This document shows, in pieces, positions 15,227 through 22,678 of a DNA stretch of 64,000 nt (position 1 is its first letter; each line of letters opens with the position of its first letter). The stretch is from UBA4416 sp040386075 (GTDB lineage Bacteria > Bacteroidota > Bacteroidia > B-17B0 > Aurantibacillaceae): NCBI GenBank assembly GCA_040386075.1, contig JAZKGE010000045.1, forward strand, positions 26,478-90,477, given 5' to 3'. The notes under the pieces were generated by a model, which worked only from the letters and a program-made list of their open reading frames with translations, ran no database searches and was not told where the DNA came from. The translations under genes and the position numbers were made by a program.

Positions 15227-15715
15227 TTAAATGCACTTAAAATAATCGAAAGGTTCAAGGCAATCCTGGCATTGATATAAGGCTTTGCAGGCTGTACTTC
15301 CAAACTGCGAGATCAGTTTAGTTTTTAGGGATTTACAACGTGGACATTGAACCGCACTGTGTTTTCCTGTCATCCAGTTCTTATCTTCTGTGCTATGCTC
15401 CGGTGGCGCTATGCCGTATTTCCTTAATTTTTCTTTTGCCTCAGGAGTTATCCAGTCGGTTGTCCAGGGTGGAGAAAAAATAGTGTTGATAGTAATGTTA
15501 GCGAACCCGTTTTCTGTTAGTTTTTTTCTCACATCATCCTCAATTTGTTTCATAGCCGGACAACCGGAGTAGGTAGGTGTGATCTTTAAGGTGATGGATG
15601 TTTCATCAACAATGTCAATATCCCTGATCACTCCAAGCTCAATGATAGAGATCACCGGAATTTCAGGATCAGGAATTTCTGAAAGCAGAGAAAAAATATG
15701 TTCTTTTGAATACAT
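15227..15715 (-). CDS. paaD: Phenylacetate-CoA epoxidase maturation protein PaaD
   Basis: 162 residues from the ATG at 15715. An in-frame ATG at 15772 would add 19 residues, but that stretch overlaps the 35-residue ORF in another frame and lacks conservation. An N-terminal MIP18/DUF59 domain with DPEIP (16-20) and TYSGCPAM is followed by the PaaD C-terminal zinc/Fe-S ribbon: CPRC at 124-127, FGSTACKALYQC and DC at 149-152, ending FDYFKCI. PaaD is required for iron cofactor assembly of the PaaABCE epoxidase. The start overlaps the preceding small ORF's stop by 1 nt. Confidence 0.92.
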   Translation of the reverse strand: MYSKEHIFSLLSEIPDPEIPVISIIELGVIRDIDIVDETSITLKITPTYSGCPAMKQIEDDVRKKLTENGFANITINTIFSPPWTTDWITPEAKEKLRKYGIAPPEHSTEDKNWMTGKHSAVQCPRCKSLKTKLISQFGSTACKALYQCQDCLEPFDYFKCI

Positions 15716-15822
15716 TATAAGATAAAAATTGCGGCTATGATCATGATCACTATGATCACAATGTATTGCCATACATCAACAAAGTAAGGTGCTATTTTTT
15801 TCCAGGATCCTTTAAACGACAT
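15715..15822 (-). CDS. 35-residue single-pass membrane protein, coupled to paaD
   Basis: This ORF encodes 35 residues, beginning MSFKGSWKKIAPYFVDVWQY and continuing with one strongly hydrophobic Ile/Val/Ala segment of about 15 residues (YIVIIVIMIIAAIFIL). It fills the gap between two genes exactly. Its ATG overlaps the upstream stop (TAATG at 15822) and its TAA overlaps the paaD ATG (TAATG at 15715). A basic, Trp-containing N-terminus before the hydrophobic segment suggests an inner-membrane peptide with a cytoplasmic N-terminus. I know of no family for it. The exact fit and double overlap argue for real translation. Confidence 0.7.
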   Translation of the reverse strand: MSFKGSWKKIAPYFVDVWQYIVIIVIMIIAAIFIL

Positions 15823-16184
15823 TATTCAATAATGATTCGGCATGCTTTCGTTAAAACTTTTTTATCCTTAAAATATTTAATGGTTAGATTAATGATATTG
15901 CCTTTTTTATTACTGATCCCTGTATTTGTGATCGAGATCGGAATTTCATTGCCATTTACGATCATTCCCGAAATTTTAGTGTCGTTGAAATTATACTCGG
16001 TGCTTTCAATTTCATAATCTTTTGGAATGGATGGAACTAACTCTTTTATGCCTGTGATCTGGGATAATTTTTCGCTTTTGATCTTTATAACCTCAACGTT
16101 CTTATTTTGTGAAAAAGTAACCAAACCAATAAACACCAACACTAAGGTGGCGATCTGTTTTCTTATATCAAATTCTAAACTCAT
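15822..16184 (-). CDS. Small secreted protein in paa operon (paralogue 2)
   Basis: 120 residues with a hydrophobic export segment (QIATLVLVFIGLVTFSQ). The mature part resembles its upstream neighbour: KIKSEKLSQITGIKELVPSI, PKDYEIESTEYNF, and a final beta strand ending RIIIE. The pattern recalls the C-terminal domain of the gliding/T9SS protein GldM, but only weakly. The ATG overlaps the upstream stop (TGATG) and its own stop overlaps the next ATG (TAATG), so three starts are coupled in series. No known Paa role. Confidence 0.7.
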   Translation of the reverse strand: MSLEFDIRKQIATLVLVFIGLVTFSQNKNVEVIKIKSEKLSQITGIKELVPSIPKDYEIESTEYNFNDTKISGMIVNGNEIPISITNTGISNKKGNIINLTIKYFKDKKVLTKACRIIIE

Positions 16185-16528
16185 CAGGTTATAATAAACA
16201 CATAGTTTTTCTTGAAAGTAGTTTTACAATCGGATTTGACATTTTCAATGAAAAATTTTTGTCCGGCTTTCATGCCTTTAACAATTGATTTTAGGTCAGA
16301 GCTGACTTTATTACTTTTCATAGAAAGCGTTTTCCTTAATTGCGGCGTGTCGATCGCAAACTGAAATGCTGTGATCGGACAATCTTTTGGAAAAGCTGGA
16401 AGTAATTCACGTATGGTTTTGGCTTTCACAAAACGCGATTTACTGATTTTTATTTTTCCGGTAGGTTGTGCCTGCGAGAAAACCGCTAATGCGAAAAAAG
16501 AAAACAGGATCAAAAAGAAGTGTTTCAT
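16184..16528 (-). CDS. Small secreted protein in paa operon (paralogue 1, GldM-C-like)
   Basis: 114 residues from the ATG at 16528. A longer in-frame ATG at 16651 would put 41 extra residues before the signal peptide (MKHFFLILFSFFALAVFSQ) and is rejected. The mature part (SRFVKAKTIRELLPAFPKD, ITAFQFAID, DLKSIVKGMKAGQKFFIENV, YVFIIT) has the order of strands seen in GldM C-terminal domains (lines like AKPGDSYFFDDVK). It is 109 nt after paaC. Its paralogue follows with a 1-nt overlap. Confidence 0.7.
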   Translation of the reverse strand: MKHFFLILFSFFALAVFSQAQPTGKIKISKSRFVKAKTIRELLPAFPKDCPITAFQFAIDTPQLRKTLSMKSNKVSSDLKSIVKGMKAGQKFFIENVKSDCKTTFKKNYVFIIT

Positions 16529-16637
16529 TATTGTATTTTTTTGCGGTGTAACACACCAGTTTGAATTCTGTGGCTTAATGCCTTTATCTTTGTACAAGAT
16601 ACAAAAAGCAGGCCTGTAATGATCAATCACTATAATC

Positions 16638-17408
16638 CTACCATTTAGCATCGGGGTACATACGAGGCAATGCTTGCATTTCGGCTAAAATATAAGCTAA
16701 ATGCTCTGTATGAATTCCTTTACGGCTACCTGTTTGCATAAACACATTTTCAGGTTTTGTTAGAGTAGATCTTTCAAGTAAAGTTGTCATGTGGTTTTCC
16801 CACTTTGTTTTCACTTCATTTAGGTCTACCGCGATACCTTCTTTGATCAGGATCCCGTCTACTTCATTCATCTCAAACAATTCTCCTGTGTATTGCCACA
16901 ATTCATTTACCGCCGTTTGCGCTTTATTATGACTTTCTTCTGTGCCATCGCCAAAACGCTCTACCCACGACGAAGTGTGGCGTAAATGATAAGTAACTTC
17001 TTTAATTGATTTTTGAGCAATACCTGCTAATGTTTCATCTTTGCTCTTTGCCAGTTCCTGGTAAAAATACAGATCAAAACAATCTACTATTGCCTGGCGA
17101 ACAATGGTTCTAGCATAATCACCATTTGGTTGCTCAGTTATTTGTGCGTTAAAATATTGTCTGTCATTTCTGAAATAGGCAAGATCATCGGCGCTTCTAC
17201 CTTTATTTTCAAGTGTTGAAGCGTATTCTAACAATGATTTAGCAGTACCGGTAATATCTAGCGCAATGTTGGTCAATGCGAGATCTTCTTCTAAAAACNN
17301 NNNNNNNNCGTGGCCTGTCCATTCGCTTAAGCGTTGAGCTAAAATTAAATTGGTGTCTCCTAATCTTAATGTGTAATTAAATAAAGCTTCCTGTGTTGTC
17401 ATAATCAT
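16638..17408 (-). CDS. paaC: Phenylacetate-CoA epoxidase subunit PaaC (crosses a 10-N gap)
   Basis: About 254-256 residues of the ferritin-like structural subunit: YTLRLGDTNLILAQRLSEWTGH, then LEEDLALTNIALDITG, the PNGDYARTIVRQ segment, and the C-terminal TGSRKGIHTEHLAYILAEMQ. PaaC forms the scaffold of the PaaAC core with the catalytic PaaA. Ten N at 17299-17308 fall between WTGH and FLEED. Replacing them with 4 nt would give the usual GHGPFLEED and keep frame. Start is the ATG at 17408 or 17402. It follows paaB by 3 nt. Confidence 0.92.
   Translation of the reverse strand: MIMTTQEALFNYTLRLGDTNLILAQRLSEWTGHXXXXFLEEDLALTNIALDITGTAKSLLEYASTLENKGRSADDLAYFRNDRQYFNAQITEQPNGDYARTIVRQAIVDCFDLYFYQELAKSKDETLAGIAQKSIKEVTYHLRHTSSWVERFGDGTEESHNKAQTAVNELWQYTGELFEMNEVDGILIKEGIAVDLNEVKTKWENHMTTLLERSTLTKPENVFMQTGSRKGIHTEHLAYILAEMQALPRMYPDAKW
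17299..17308. other. Assembly gap (10 N) inside paaC
   Basis: Ten N of probably arbitrary length. The minus-strand flanks read ...GGC CAC G and G TTT TTA GAA GAA GAT. Four missing bases, making GGN CCG across the junction, would restore the family motif HGPFLEED. Confidence 0.75.
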
Positions 17409-17411
17409 TAA

Positions 17412-17699
17412 TTACATATGTCCGATAGCATCGGGAATTTGATAAAAAGTTGGGTGACGATAAACCTTATCGTTTGATGGTTCAAAGAAAGGTCCGATAT
17501 CTTCAGGACTACTGGCTACAATTGCATTAGATGGCACAGCCCAGATAGAAACACCTTCACCGCGGCGTGTGTATAGATCTCTTGCATTTTGCAGAGCCAT
17601 TTCTTTATCAAAAGCGTGTAAACTTCCACAGTGCACAAAAGGTTGCCCTGCTTTTTTTTGTAAAAATATTTCCCAAACCGGGCCTTGATTATCTGACAT
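17412..17699 (-). CDS. paaB: Phenylacetate-CoA epoxidase subunit PaaB
   Basis: 95 residues, the family's normal size. Characteristic segments are PVWEIFLQKKAGQPFVHCGSLHA, the ALQNARDLYTRRGEGVSIWAV stretch and the tail KVYRHPTFYQIPDAIGHM. PaaB is a small bridging subunit that organises PaaAC heterodimers in the multicomponent monooxygenase. It lies between paaA and paaC with 34- and 3-nt gaps, clearly one operon. Confidence 0.95.
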   Translation of the reverse strand: MSDNQGPVWEIFLQKKAGQPFVHCGSLHAFDKEMALQNARDLYTRRGEGVSIWAVPSNAIVASSPEDIGPFFEPSNDKVYRHPTFYQIPDAIGHM

Positions 17700-17733
17700 T
17701 TTAATAGTGCTTTTTGTTAAGTTTAGTTTTTAT

Positions 17734-18675
17734 TTATGCTGCTTCGTAAACTTCTTTACGTTTTTTAGCGAATGCCTGTGCCGCTGCTCTTACCCATTCA
17801 CCTTCTTTGTGAGCTTTGTTACGCGCCAACAAACGTTCTTTGTTACAAGGACCATTACCGCTAATTACTTGTTTAAATTCAACCCAATTTGGTTCGCTGT
17901 AATCGTATCCTTTTTTAGCTTCGTTCCATTTTAAATTTGCATCAGGCACAGTTAATCCTAAATATTCAACCTGGGGAACTGTTTGGTTCACAAATTTCTG
18001 ACGTAACTGGTCATTGGTTTCACGCTTGATCCTCCACTTAATAGCATTTTCACTGTTAGGTGATTCTGAATCCGGTGGACCAAACATCATCATGGTTGGA
18101 TACCACCAACGGTTCAAGGCATCCTGAGCCATTGCTTTTTGATCGGAAGTACCAAAGGATAAATGTGTCATGATCTCAAAACCCTGGCGCTGGTGAAAAC
18201 TTTCTTCTTTACAGATGCGTACCATAGCACGGGCATAAGGCCCGTAAGATGTACGCTGTAACATCACCTGGTTCATAATGGCAGCGCCATCCACTAACCA
18301 GCCCACAGCGCCAATATCGGCCCAGGTTAAGGTTGGGTAATTGAAGATCGAAGAATATTTTGCTTTACCAGTGTGTAAATTATCCAGTAATTCATCGCGG
18401 CTGATCCCAAGGGTTTCGGCTGCTGTGTATAAATATAGACCATGTCCGCCTTCGTCCTGTACCTTAGCCAATAATACGACTTTAGCACGTAAACTCGGGG
18501 CACGGGTAATCCAGTTACCTTCCGGTAACATCCCTACGATCTCAGAATGTGCATGCTGCGATATCTGGCGGATCAAATGCTTACGGTAATTATCCGGCAT
18601 CCAATCTTTTGGCTCCACCATTTCATTTTTGGCTAATTTGCCTTCAAACACATCTTCAAATTTGTTAACTTCCAT
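17734..18675 (-). CDS. paaA: Phenylacetate-CoA epoxidase catalytic subunit PaaA
   Basis: 313 residues of the diiron ferritin-like oxygenase. Iron-ligand helices are visible: KVQDEGGHGLYLYTAAETLG (E..H) and ICKEESFHQRQGFEIM (EExxH), plus the substrate-side region WWYPTMMMFGPPD. It inserts one oxygen atom into phenylacetyl-CoA to form the ring-1,2-epoxide. First gene of the minus-strand run, with a full-consensus promoter at 18697-18728. It diverges from the reductase gene paaE. Confidence 0.96.
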   Translation of the reverse strand: MEVNKFEDVFEGKLAKNEMVEPKDWMPDNYRKHLIRQISQHAHSEIVGMLPEGNWITRAPSLRAKVVLLAKVQDEGGHGLYLYTAAETLGISRDELLDNLHTGKAKYSSIFNYPTLTWADIGAVGWLVDGAAIMNQVMLQRTSYGPYARAMVRICKEESFHQRQGFEIMTHLSFGTSDQKAMAQDALNRWWYPTMMMFGPPDSESPNSENAIKWRIKRETNDQLRQKFVNQTVPQVEYLGLTVPDANLKWNEAKKGYDYSEPNWVEFKQVISGNGPCNKERLLARNKAHKEGEWVRAAAQAFAKKRKEVYEAA

Positions 18676-18696
18676 TGTTTTTATTTATGAATTACA

Positions 18697-18728
18697 CAAA
18701 TATACGCTTTTGGCCGCTTTTTTTCAAA
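18697..18728 (-). promoter_or_regulatory. paaA operon promoter (TTTG-N20-TATATTTG)
   Basis: On the minus strand TTTG (18728-18725), 20-nt spacer, TATATTTG (18704-18697), 21 nt before the paaA ATG. This is the best promoter in the paa locus. No clear regulator dyad overlaps it. Confidence 0.8.
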
Positions 18729-18799
18729 GGTTTTATCCTCAATTTATGCCCGTTTAAACAATAAAAATCATTTGATGTATAATTATCACATTAATATTT

Positions 18800-18807
18800 T
18801 ATTTTTG
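18800..18807 (+). promoter_or_regulatory. -7-like element before paaE
   Basis: TATTTTTG fits TAnnTTTG and lies 19 nt before the paaE ATG. The nearest TTTG (18771-18774) is 25 nt upstream of it, longer than the usual 19-21, so promoter strength is doubtful. Confidence 0.45.
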
Positions 18808-18826
18808 CGCTACAAAAAAAATAAAA

Positions 18827-19906
18827 ATGGCAAGATTTCATACCTTAAAAGTAAAAGATGTTCGCAGAGAAACGGCTGATGCAGTTTCCATTGCTTTTGA
18901 TATCCCTTTAGCAATTCAGCACGAATATCAATTCAAACAAGGTCAATATATTACTGTAAAATTAACAGTTAATGGCGAAGAATTACGCCGTTCTTATAGT
19001 ATTTGCACGAGTCCTTATAGCGAAAAAGAATTACGCGTAGCAGTTAAAGAAGTAAAAGACGGTCGTGCTTCTACGGTAATGAACCGCACCTGGAAAGTAG
19101 GGGATATCGTTGAAGTAATGACCCCAATGGGAAATTTCAGTTCTGTATTATCAGGGAACAATAAAAAACATTATGTGTTATTTGCCGGCGGAAGCGGTAT
19201 TACACCCATGATGAGTATTTTGAAAAGTGTACTTTATATTGAAAAACAAAGCACTGTTACATTAATATATGCCAACAGAGATGAAGAGTCGGTGATATTT
19301 AGTGCTGAGATCGAAAAAATTGCTGCGGATAATACTGATAGAGTAAAAGTGTTGAATGTTTACGATATTCCTAAAACGCAGGTGGATGATCTTCAAAAAG
19401 GATTATTAACGGTTGACAGGGTAAAAGCCATCATCAATACCTACAGTGCTACCAATGCTGATGAATATTTTATTTGCGGTCCGGGCCCGATGATGGAAAA
19501 TATCAAACAGGCTTTGGAAGGAGTTAACATTGCTAAGGAAAAGATTCATATCGAGTATTTTAGCGCTGTAGCTGATGCGGTAGCAAAAGCTGAGAACACC
19601 AGTGCTGTGGTAGGAGGTGATGTGACTAGCGAGGTAACAGTTATACAATACGGTATTGAAACAACTATGAAATTGCATACAGGCGGCTTATCTATCCTCG
19701 ATGCTTCAATTGATGCCGGTGTGGATGCACCATTCAGTTGCAAAGGAGCGGTTTGTTGTACCTGTCGTGCTAAAGTAACTGAAGGTAAAGTGAAAATGGA
19801 TGCTAACTTTGCATTAACCGATGCTGAAGTGGAAGATGGGTTTGTATTGACCTGTCAGGCACATCCGTTAACTGAAAAAGTGGTGATTGACTTTGACGCG
19901 ATCTAA
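18827..19906 (+). CDS. paaE: Phenylacetate-CoA epoxidase reductase PaaE
   Basis: 359 residues. An FAD-binding ferredoxin-reductase barrel (RRSYSICTSPY, about 62-75) is followed by an NADPH domain (VLFAGGSGITPMMSILKS; YFICGPGPMMENIK) and a C-terminal plant-type [2Fe-2S] domain with C305, C310, C313 and C343 (CKGAVCCTC). It passes electrons from NADPH to the PaaA diiron site. In Escherichia coli it is the fifth gene of the operon. Here it is transcribed divergently from paaA, which allows separate control. Confidence 0.95.
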   Translation: MARFHTLKVKDVRRETADAVSIAFDIPLAIQHEYQFKQGQYITVKLTVNGEELRRSYSICTSPYSEKELRVAVKEVKDGRASTVMNRTWKVGDIVEVMTPMGNFSSVLSGNNKKHYVLFAGGSGITPMMSILKSVLYIEKQSTVTLIYANRDEESVIFSAEIEKIAADNTDRVKVLNVYDIPKTQVDDLQKGLLTVDRVKAIINTYSATNADEYFICGPGPMMENIKQALEGVNIAKEKIHIEYFSAVADAVAKAENTSAVVGGDVTSEVTVIQYGIETTMKLHTGGLSILDASIDAGVDAPFSCKGAVCCTCRAKVTEGKVKMDANFALTDAEVEDGFVLTCQAHPLTEKVVIDFDAI

Positions 19907-19928
19907 AGATCTATAAATTATTTATTGG

Positions 19929-19952
19929 AGCCTTCGCTTATGAGCGAAGGCT
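19929..19952. terminator. paaE terminator
   Basis: AGCCTTCGCT (19929-19938), loop TATG, AGCGAAGGCT (19943-19952), then TTTTATTT. It begins 23 nt after the paaE stop. Confidence 0.88.
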
Positions 19953-19970
19953 TTTTATTTGAAATAGAAG

Positions 19971-19978
19971 TATATTTG
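19971..19978 (+). promoter_or_regulatory. -7 element before the metalloprotease-like gene
   Basis: TATATTTG, an exact -7 match 14 nt before the ATG at 19993. No TTTG is found at the proper -33 distance. Confidence 0.45.
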
Positions 19979-19992
19979 ATGAAATTACATCT

Positions 19993-20910
19993 ATGAAAAA
20001 CCTGCTTACATTTTTTAGCATCATAATTTTATTTAGCTGCAAAGCCCAAATGAAAAGTATCGAAAATGTTGCGCTACCCTATTTTAAAGTTGTATTATTA
20101 GGCGATTATTATAAGGATTATCTTCAGGCTGTTAAAAGGAATTTTGCTGATCGCGATAAAATTTATGCTGAAAAAACACGCAATCCTATCCTCAAAAACT
20201 ATTTCACAAAATCTGAGTATTTTGAAATAGTAACGGAGAGTTTTTTAAATACGCCAGATACTACACAATTAGCTAAAACTATTTTGGCAATAGAGCTTAA
20301 CCGGAAAGCAATTGAAGAGGTTATTTCAGCAACATTGATCAAGTGTAATCAGCATCTTAAAAACGACAGCCTTACTTTTTACATTTTACCTTCCACAAAT
20401 GGGATGAAACAAATGATACAAATGATGGGAGGCGTATCAGGTTTAACAGCAGGCAGTAAACAAATTTTGTTGACGATAGATCCGGAAGTTAATTCGTGGA
20501 AGGATGCTTTGCCTGCAGCAGTTGCACATGAATTTAATCATGCATATTGGACACATACAAACCTTAACAGTTCTTATAAATGGACTTTGCTGAGGTATTT
20601 AGTATTTGAAGGAAAAGCCGACTCTTTTGCCCAATTTCTTTATCCGGATGCAAAGTCACCATGGACCACTGCTTTAAACGAAAAACAAAAAACAGAACTC
20701 TGGGATAGAATAAAACCACTATTAAGCAGCGAAGATCCTTATGTTTTGACAGAAGTTATGTTTGGCTCTCAAAAATACCCTCTTTGGGGTGGTTATACGA
20801 TTGGGTATGACATTGTACAAGCAGCGTTTAAAAACCAACCTGATCTTTTACAAAAAGAGCGCACTAATATGGACGCTGAAAAGATCCTGGGACTGAGCAA
20901 CTATAAGTAA
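19993..20910 (+). CDS. Putative zinc-dependent protease lipoprotein (DUF2268-like)
   Basis: 305 residues with lipobox LFSC (Cys16). The metal-binding motif is H179-E180-F-N-H183 in AVAHEFNHAYW, followed by a helix and FEGKADSFAQFLYP, which may give the third ligand as in DUF2268 predicted proteases. The size and order of motifs fit that family. The substrate is unknown, and a membrane-anchored periplasmic location is expected. It has its own -7 element after the paaE terminator and is not part of the paa unit. Confidence 0.75.
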   Translation: MKNLLTFFSIIILFSCKAQMKSIENVALPYFKVVLLGDYYKDYLQAVKRNFADRDKIYAEKTRNPILKNYFTKSEYFEIVTESFLNTPDTTQLAKTILAIELNRKAIEEVISATLIKCNQHLKNDSLTFYILPSTNGMKQMIQMMGGVSGLTAGSKQILLTIDPEVNSWKDALPAAVAHEFNHAYWTHTNLNSSYKWTLLRYLVFEGKADSFAQFLYPDAKSPWTTALNEKQKTELWDRIKPLLSSEDPYVLTEVMFGSQKYPLWGGYTIGYDIVQAAFKNQPDLLQKERTNMDAEKILGLSNYK

Positions 20911-20979
20911 TTATAATTTCACAGATTTTTTTTTCTTAAACTTTGGCATTGGATTATCATATATCTAGAAACAAATGCC

Positions 20980-21711
20980 ATGAAAATAACTCTACAAATA
21001 ACAGGATTAGCAATAATTATTGCCCTGTTAAGTTCGTGTGCTACTACAATGTACACCTCAAATGCAGTCAATGTTCCTTTGTTAAAAGAAAAGGGTGAAA
21101 TAAAGATCAACGCTACACAAAATGATTTGCAGGCAGCTGTGGCTGTTACCGACCATGTTGGAATTATGGTCAATGGTTTTTACAAGAATTACGATGGCGA
21201 TAATAACTATAAACACTCGGGCGGAATGGGAGAAGTTGGTATTGGATATATGTTGAACCGCGAAAACCTGATGATGGAAACTTTCATTGGAGGTGGGGTA
21301 GGAAAACTACACAAACAGCAACAATTTTCCAATTCGGATAATAGTACCTATATGGCTAATTTTGATGCAAACGCGGCTAAAGGATTTATTCAATCTAATT
21401 TTGGCTTGAGATCCAAATATTTTGATGTGGCTTTAACCCCCAAATTTTCTTTTGTTAAGTATACTAATTTCACGTATTCAAATTACACTGAAGGTCAGTT
21501 GAAAGAAGACTATTTAAATAACAATAGACTAACTAATCCGTTATATGTGTTTGCCGAACCTGCGATAACTGTAAGAGGTGGATATAAATTCATCAAACTA
21601 CAGGCACAATACGGCCTTACTGTAAACCTTGGCGGACAGTCGATTAAACATACCCCGGATTTTGCCTCTTTAGGTTTGGTAATTGATATTGCTAAGTGGT
21701 ATAAGGATTAA
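20980..21711 (+). CDS. Beta-barrel-like lipoprotein
   Basis: 243 residues with lipobox LLSSCAT (Cys19). The mature part alternates hydrophobic and polar residues in short strands (VGIMVNGFYKNY, GEVGIGYML, VALTPKFSFVKY, VRGGYKFIKLQAQYGLTVNLG) as in small outer-membrane barrels. No enzyme motif is visible. It lies 69 nt after the protease-like gene on the same strand. Function is unknown. Confidence 0.65.
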   Translation: MKITLQITGLAIIIALLSSCATTMYTSNAVNVPLLKEKGEIKINATQNDLQAAVAVTDHVGIMVNGFYKNYDGDNNYKHSGGMGEVGIGYMLNRENLMMETFIGGGVGKLHKQQQFSNSDNSTYMANFDANAAKGFIQSNFGLRSKYFDVALTPKFSFVKYTNFTYSNYTEGQLKEDYLNNNRLTNPLYVFAEPAITVRGGYKFIKLQAQYGLTVNLGGQSIKHTPDFASLGLVIDIAKWYKD

Positions 21712-21730
21712 CAAAAACACATATTTTGTT

Positions 21731-22169
21731 ATGGAGGCAAAAGCAGATGAAATAAACATATTTTTTAAAAAATATGATGAGCATTTCAATAATGCATTAA
21801 AAGGCGACATTGCAATTAAAGAAAATTGCAGGATGTTTTGAAGATTGCTTTCTTGAATCTAGTCCGGTAGGTGTTATATGTGGTAAGAATGGTGATGAAT
21901 TTGAAGAAAAAATCCCTCAGGGTTATGCGTTCTATAAGAAAATTGGGATAACAGCAATGCATATTACTTCTAAAGAAATTACTTTCTTAGATGAAATGCA
22001 TGTAATGGCTAAAACATACTGGAGGGCATTTTATACAAAAGAACAAAAAAGTGGGCATATTGATTTTGAGATTATTTATTTCCTCCGGTATATGAACAAT
22101 TCTTATAAAATATTCTTGTACATTACCGGTGATGAACAGGAAACGCTAAAACAATATGGATTAGTATAA
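21731..22169 (+). pseudogene. Frameshifted small alpha+beta (NTF2/SnoaL-like) gene
   Basis: An ATG at 21731 opens a 36-codon frame (MEAKADEINIFFKKYDEHFN...) that stops at 21841. The natural continuation, IAGCFEDCFLESSPVGVICG to the stop at 22169, lies in the next frame. Together they read as one protein of about 145 residues with a SnoaL/NTF2-like character (helix, FFKKYDEHF, then CFEDCF). One extra base in the A-rich stretch near 21805-21830 explains the break. It may be a true mutation or a sequencing error. It starts 19 nt after the barrel lipoprotein stop. Confidence 0.65.
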
Positions 22170-22222
22170 TTGTTAATTAGCTTAAGTGTACAATTAACTG
22201 GTATTGCTAAATAGTATAAGGA

Positions 22223-22678
22223 TTAAAGCACGCTCTTAAGATCGCTTTTAAATTTTTTCCAGTAAGGTTTACCATAACCGCAAAAGATCTCTTCGCTCAC
22301 TTTTATATTTCGTAAAGCTACGAGACAAACATCATTTTGTTCATTCAGAGAGATTTTACAGTTGTTCTTGAATTTTAAAACAGATAACCCTTCTGCATCA
22401 TTAGCATACTTTGCAAAACACTTTACATCTTTCGAATCCATAATACTTCCATCCAGCATGTTGATGAAATAGCCGTCGAGTTTATTTTTTGCTCTTATAG
22501 ATGCTTCTTTATTAGTTATGATCTCCCCTTTAAAAAGAGAAATGATCTCATTTTTATAAATATGAACCGAGGTAAATAAGCCCTCACCGGCGCCATTGAT
22601 CTTTGATGATCCTAGATACAGATAGTCAGATTCTTTAGCGTCAATTTTATCTGGTAATTCATCCGTATATTTTTTCAT
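22223..22678 (-). CDS. SET-domain protein
   Basis: 151 residues covering a compact SET domain: NGAGEGLFTSVHIYKNEIISLFKGE, then CFAKYANDAEG with KNNCKI, and the end motif SEEIFCGYGKPYW. The knot residues usually written NHxC appear as YANDA / NNC, so lysine methyltransferase activity is plausible but not certain. There is no pre- or post-SET cysteine cluster. Its ATG (22678) immediately follows the hisS stop codon, so it is translated from the hisS mRNA. Bacterial SET proteins can methylate cellular or host proteins; the target here is unknown. Confidence 0.8.
   Translation of the reverse strand: MKKYTDELPDKIDAKESDYLYLGSSKINGAGEGLFTSVHIYKNEIISLFKGEIITNKEASIRAKNKLDGYFINMLDGSIMDSKDVKCFAKYANDAEGLSVLKFKNNCKISLNEQNDVCLVALRNIKVSEEIFCGYGKPYWKKFKSDLKSVL

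Noticed and set aside
15716..15772. Upstream start that gives PaaD a His/Asp-rich 19-residue extension
   Set aside because: The segment is explained better by the 35-residue ORF in another frame, and PaaD proteins start near the second Met.
16585..16605. Plus-strand TATCTTTG box and a TTTGTA-N5-TACAAA dyad in the paaC-downstream gap
   Set aside because: An 8-mer -7 match and a 6-bp dyad occur by chance in AT-rich DNA; no -33 element or plus-strand gene follows.
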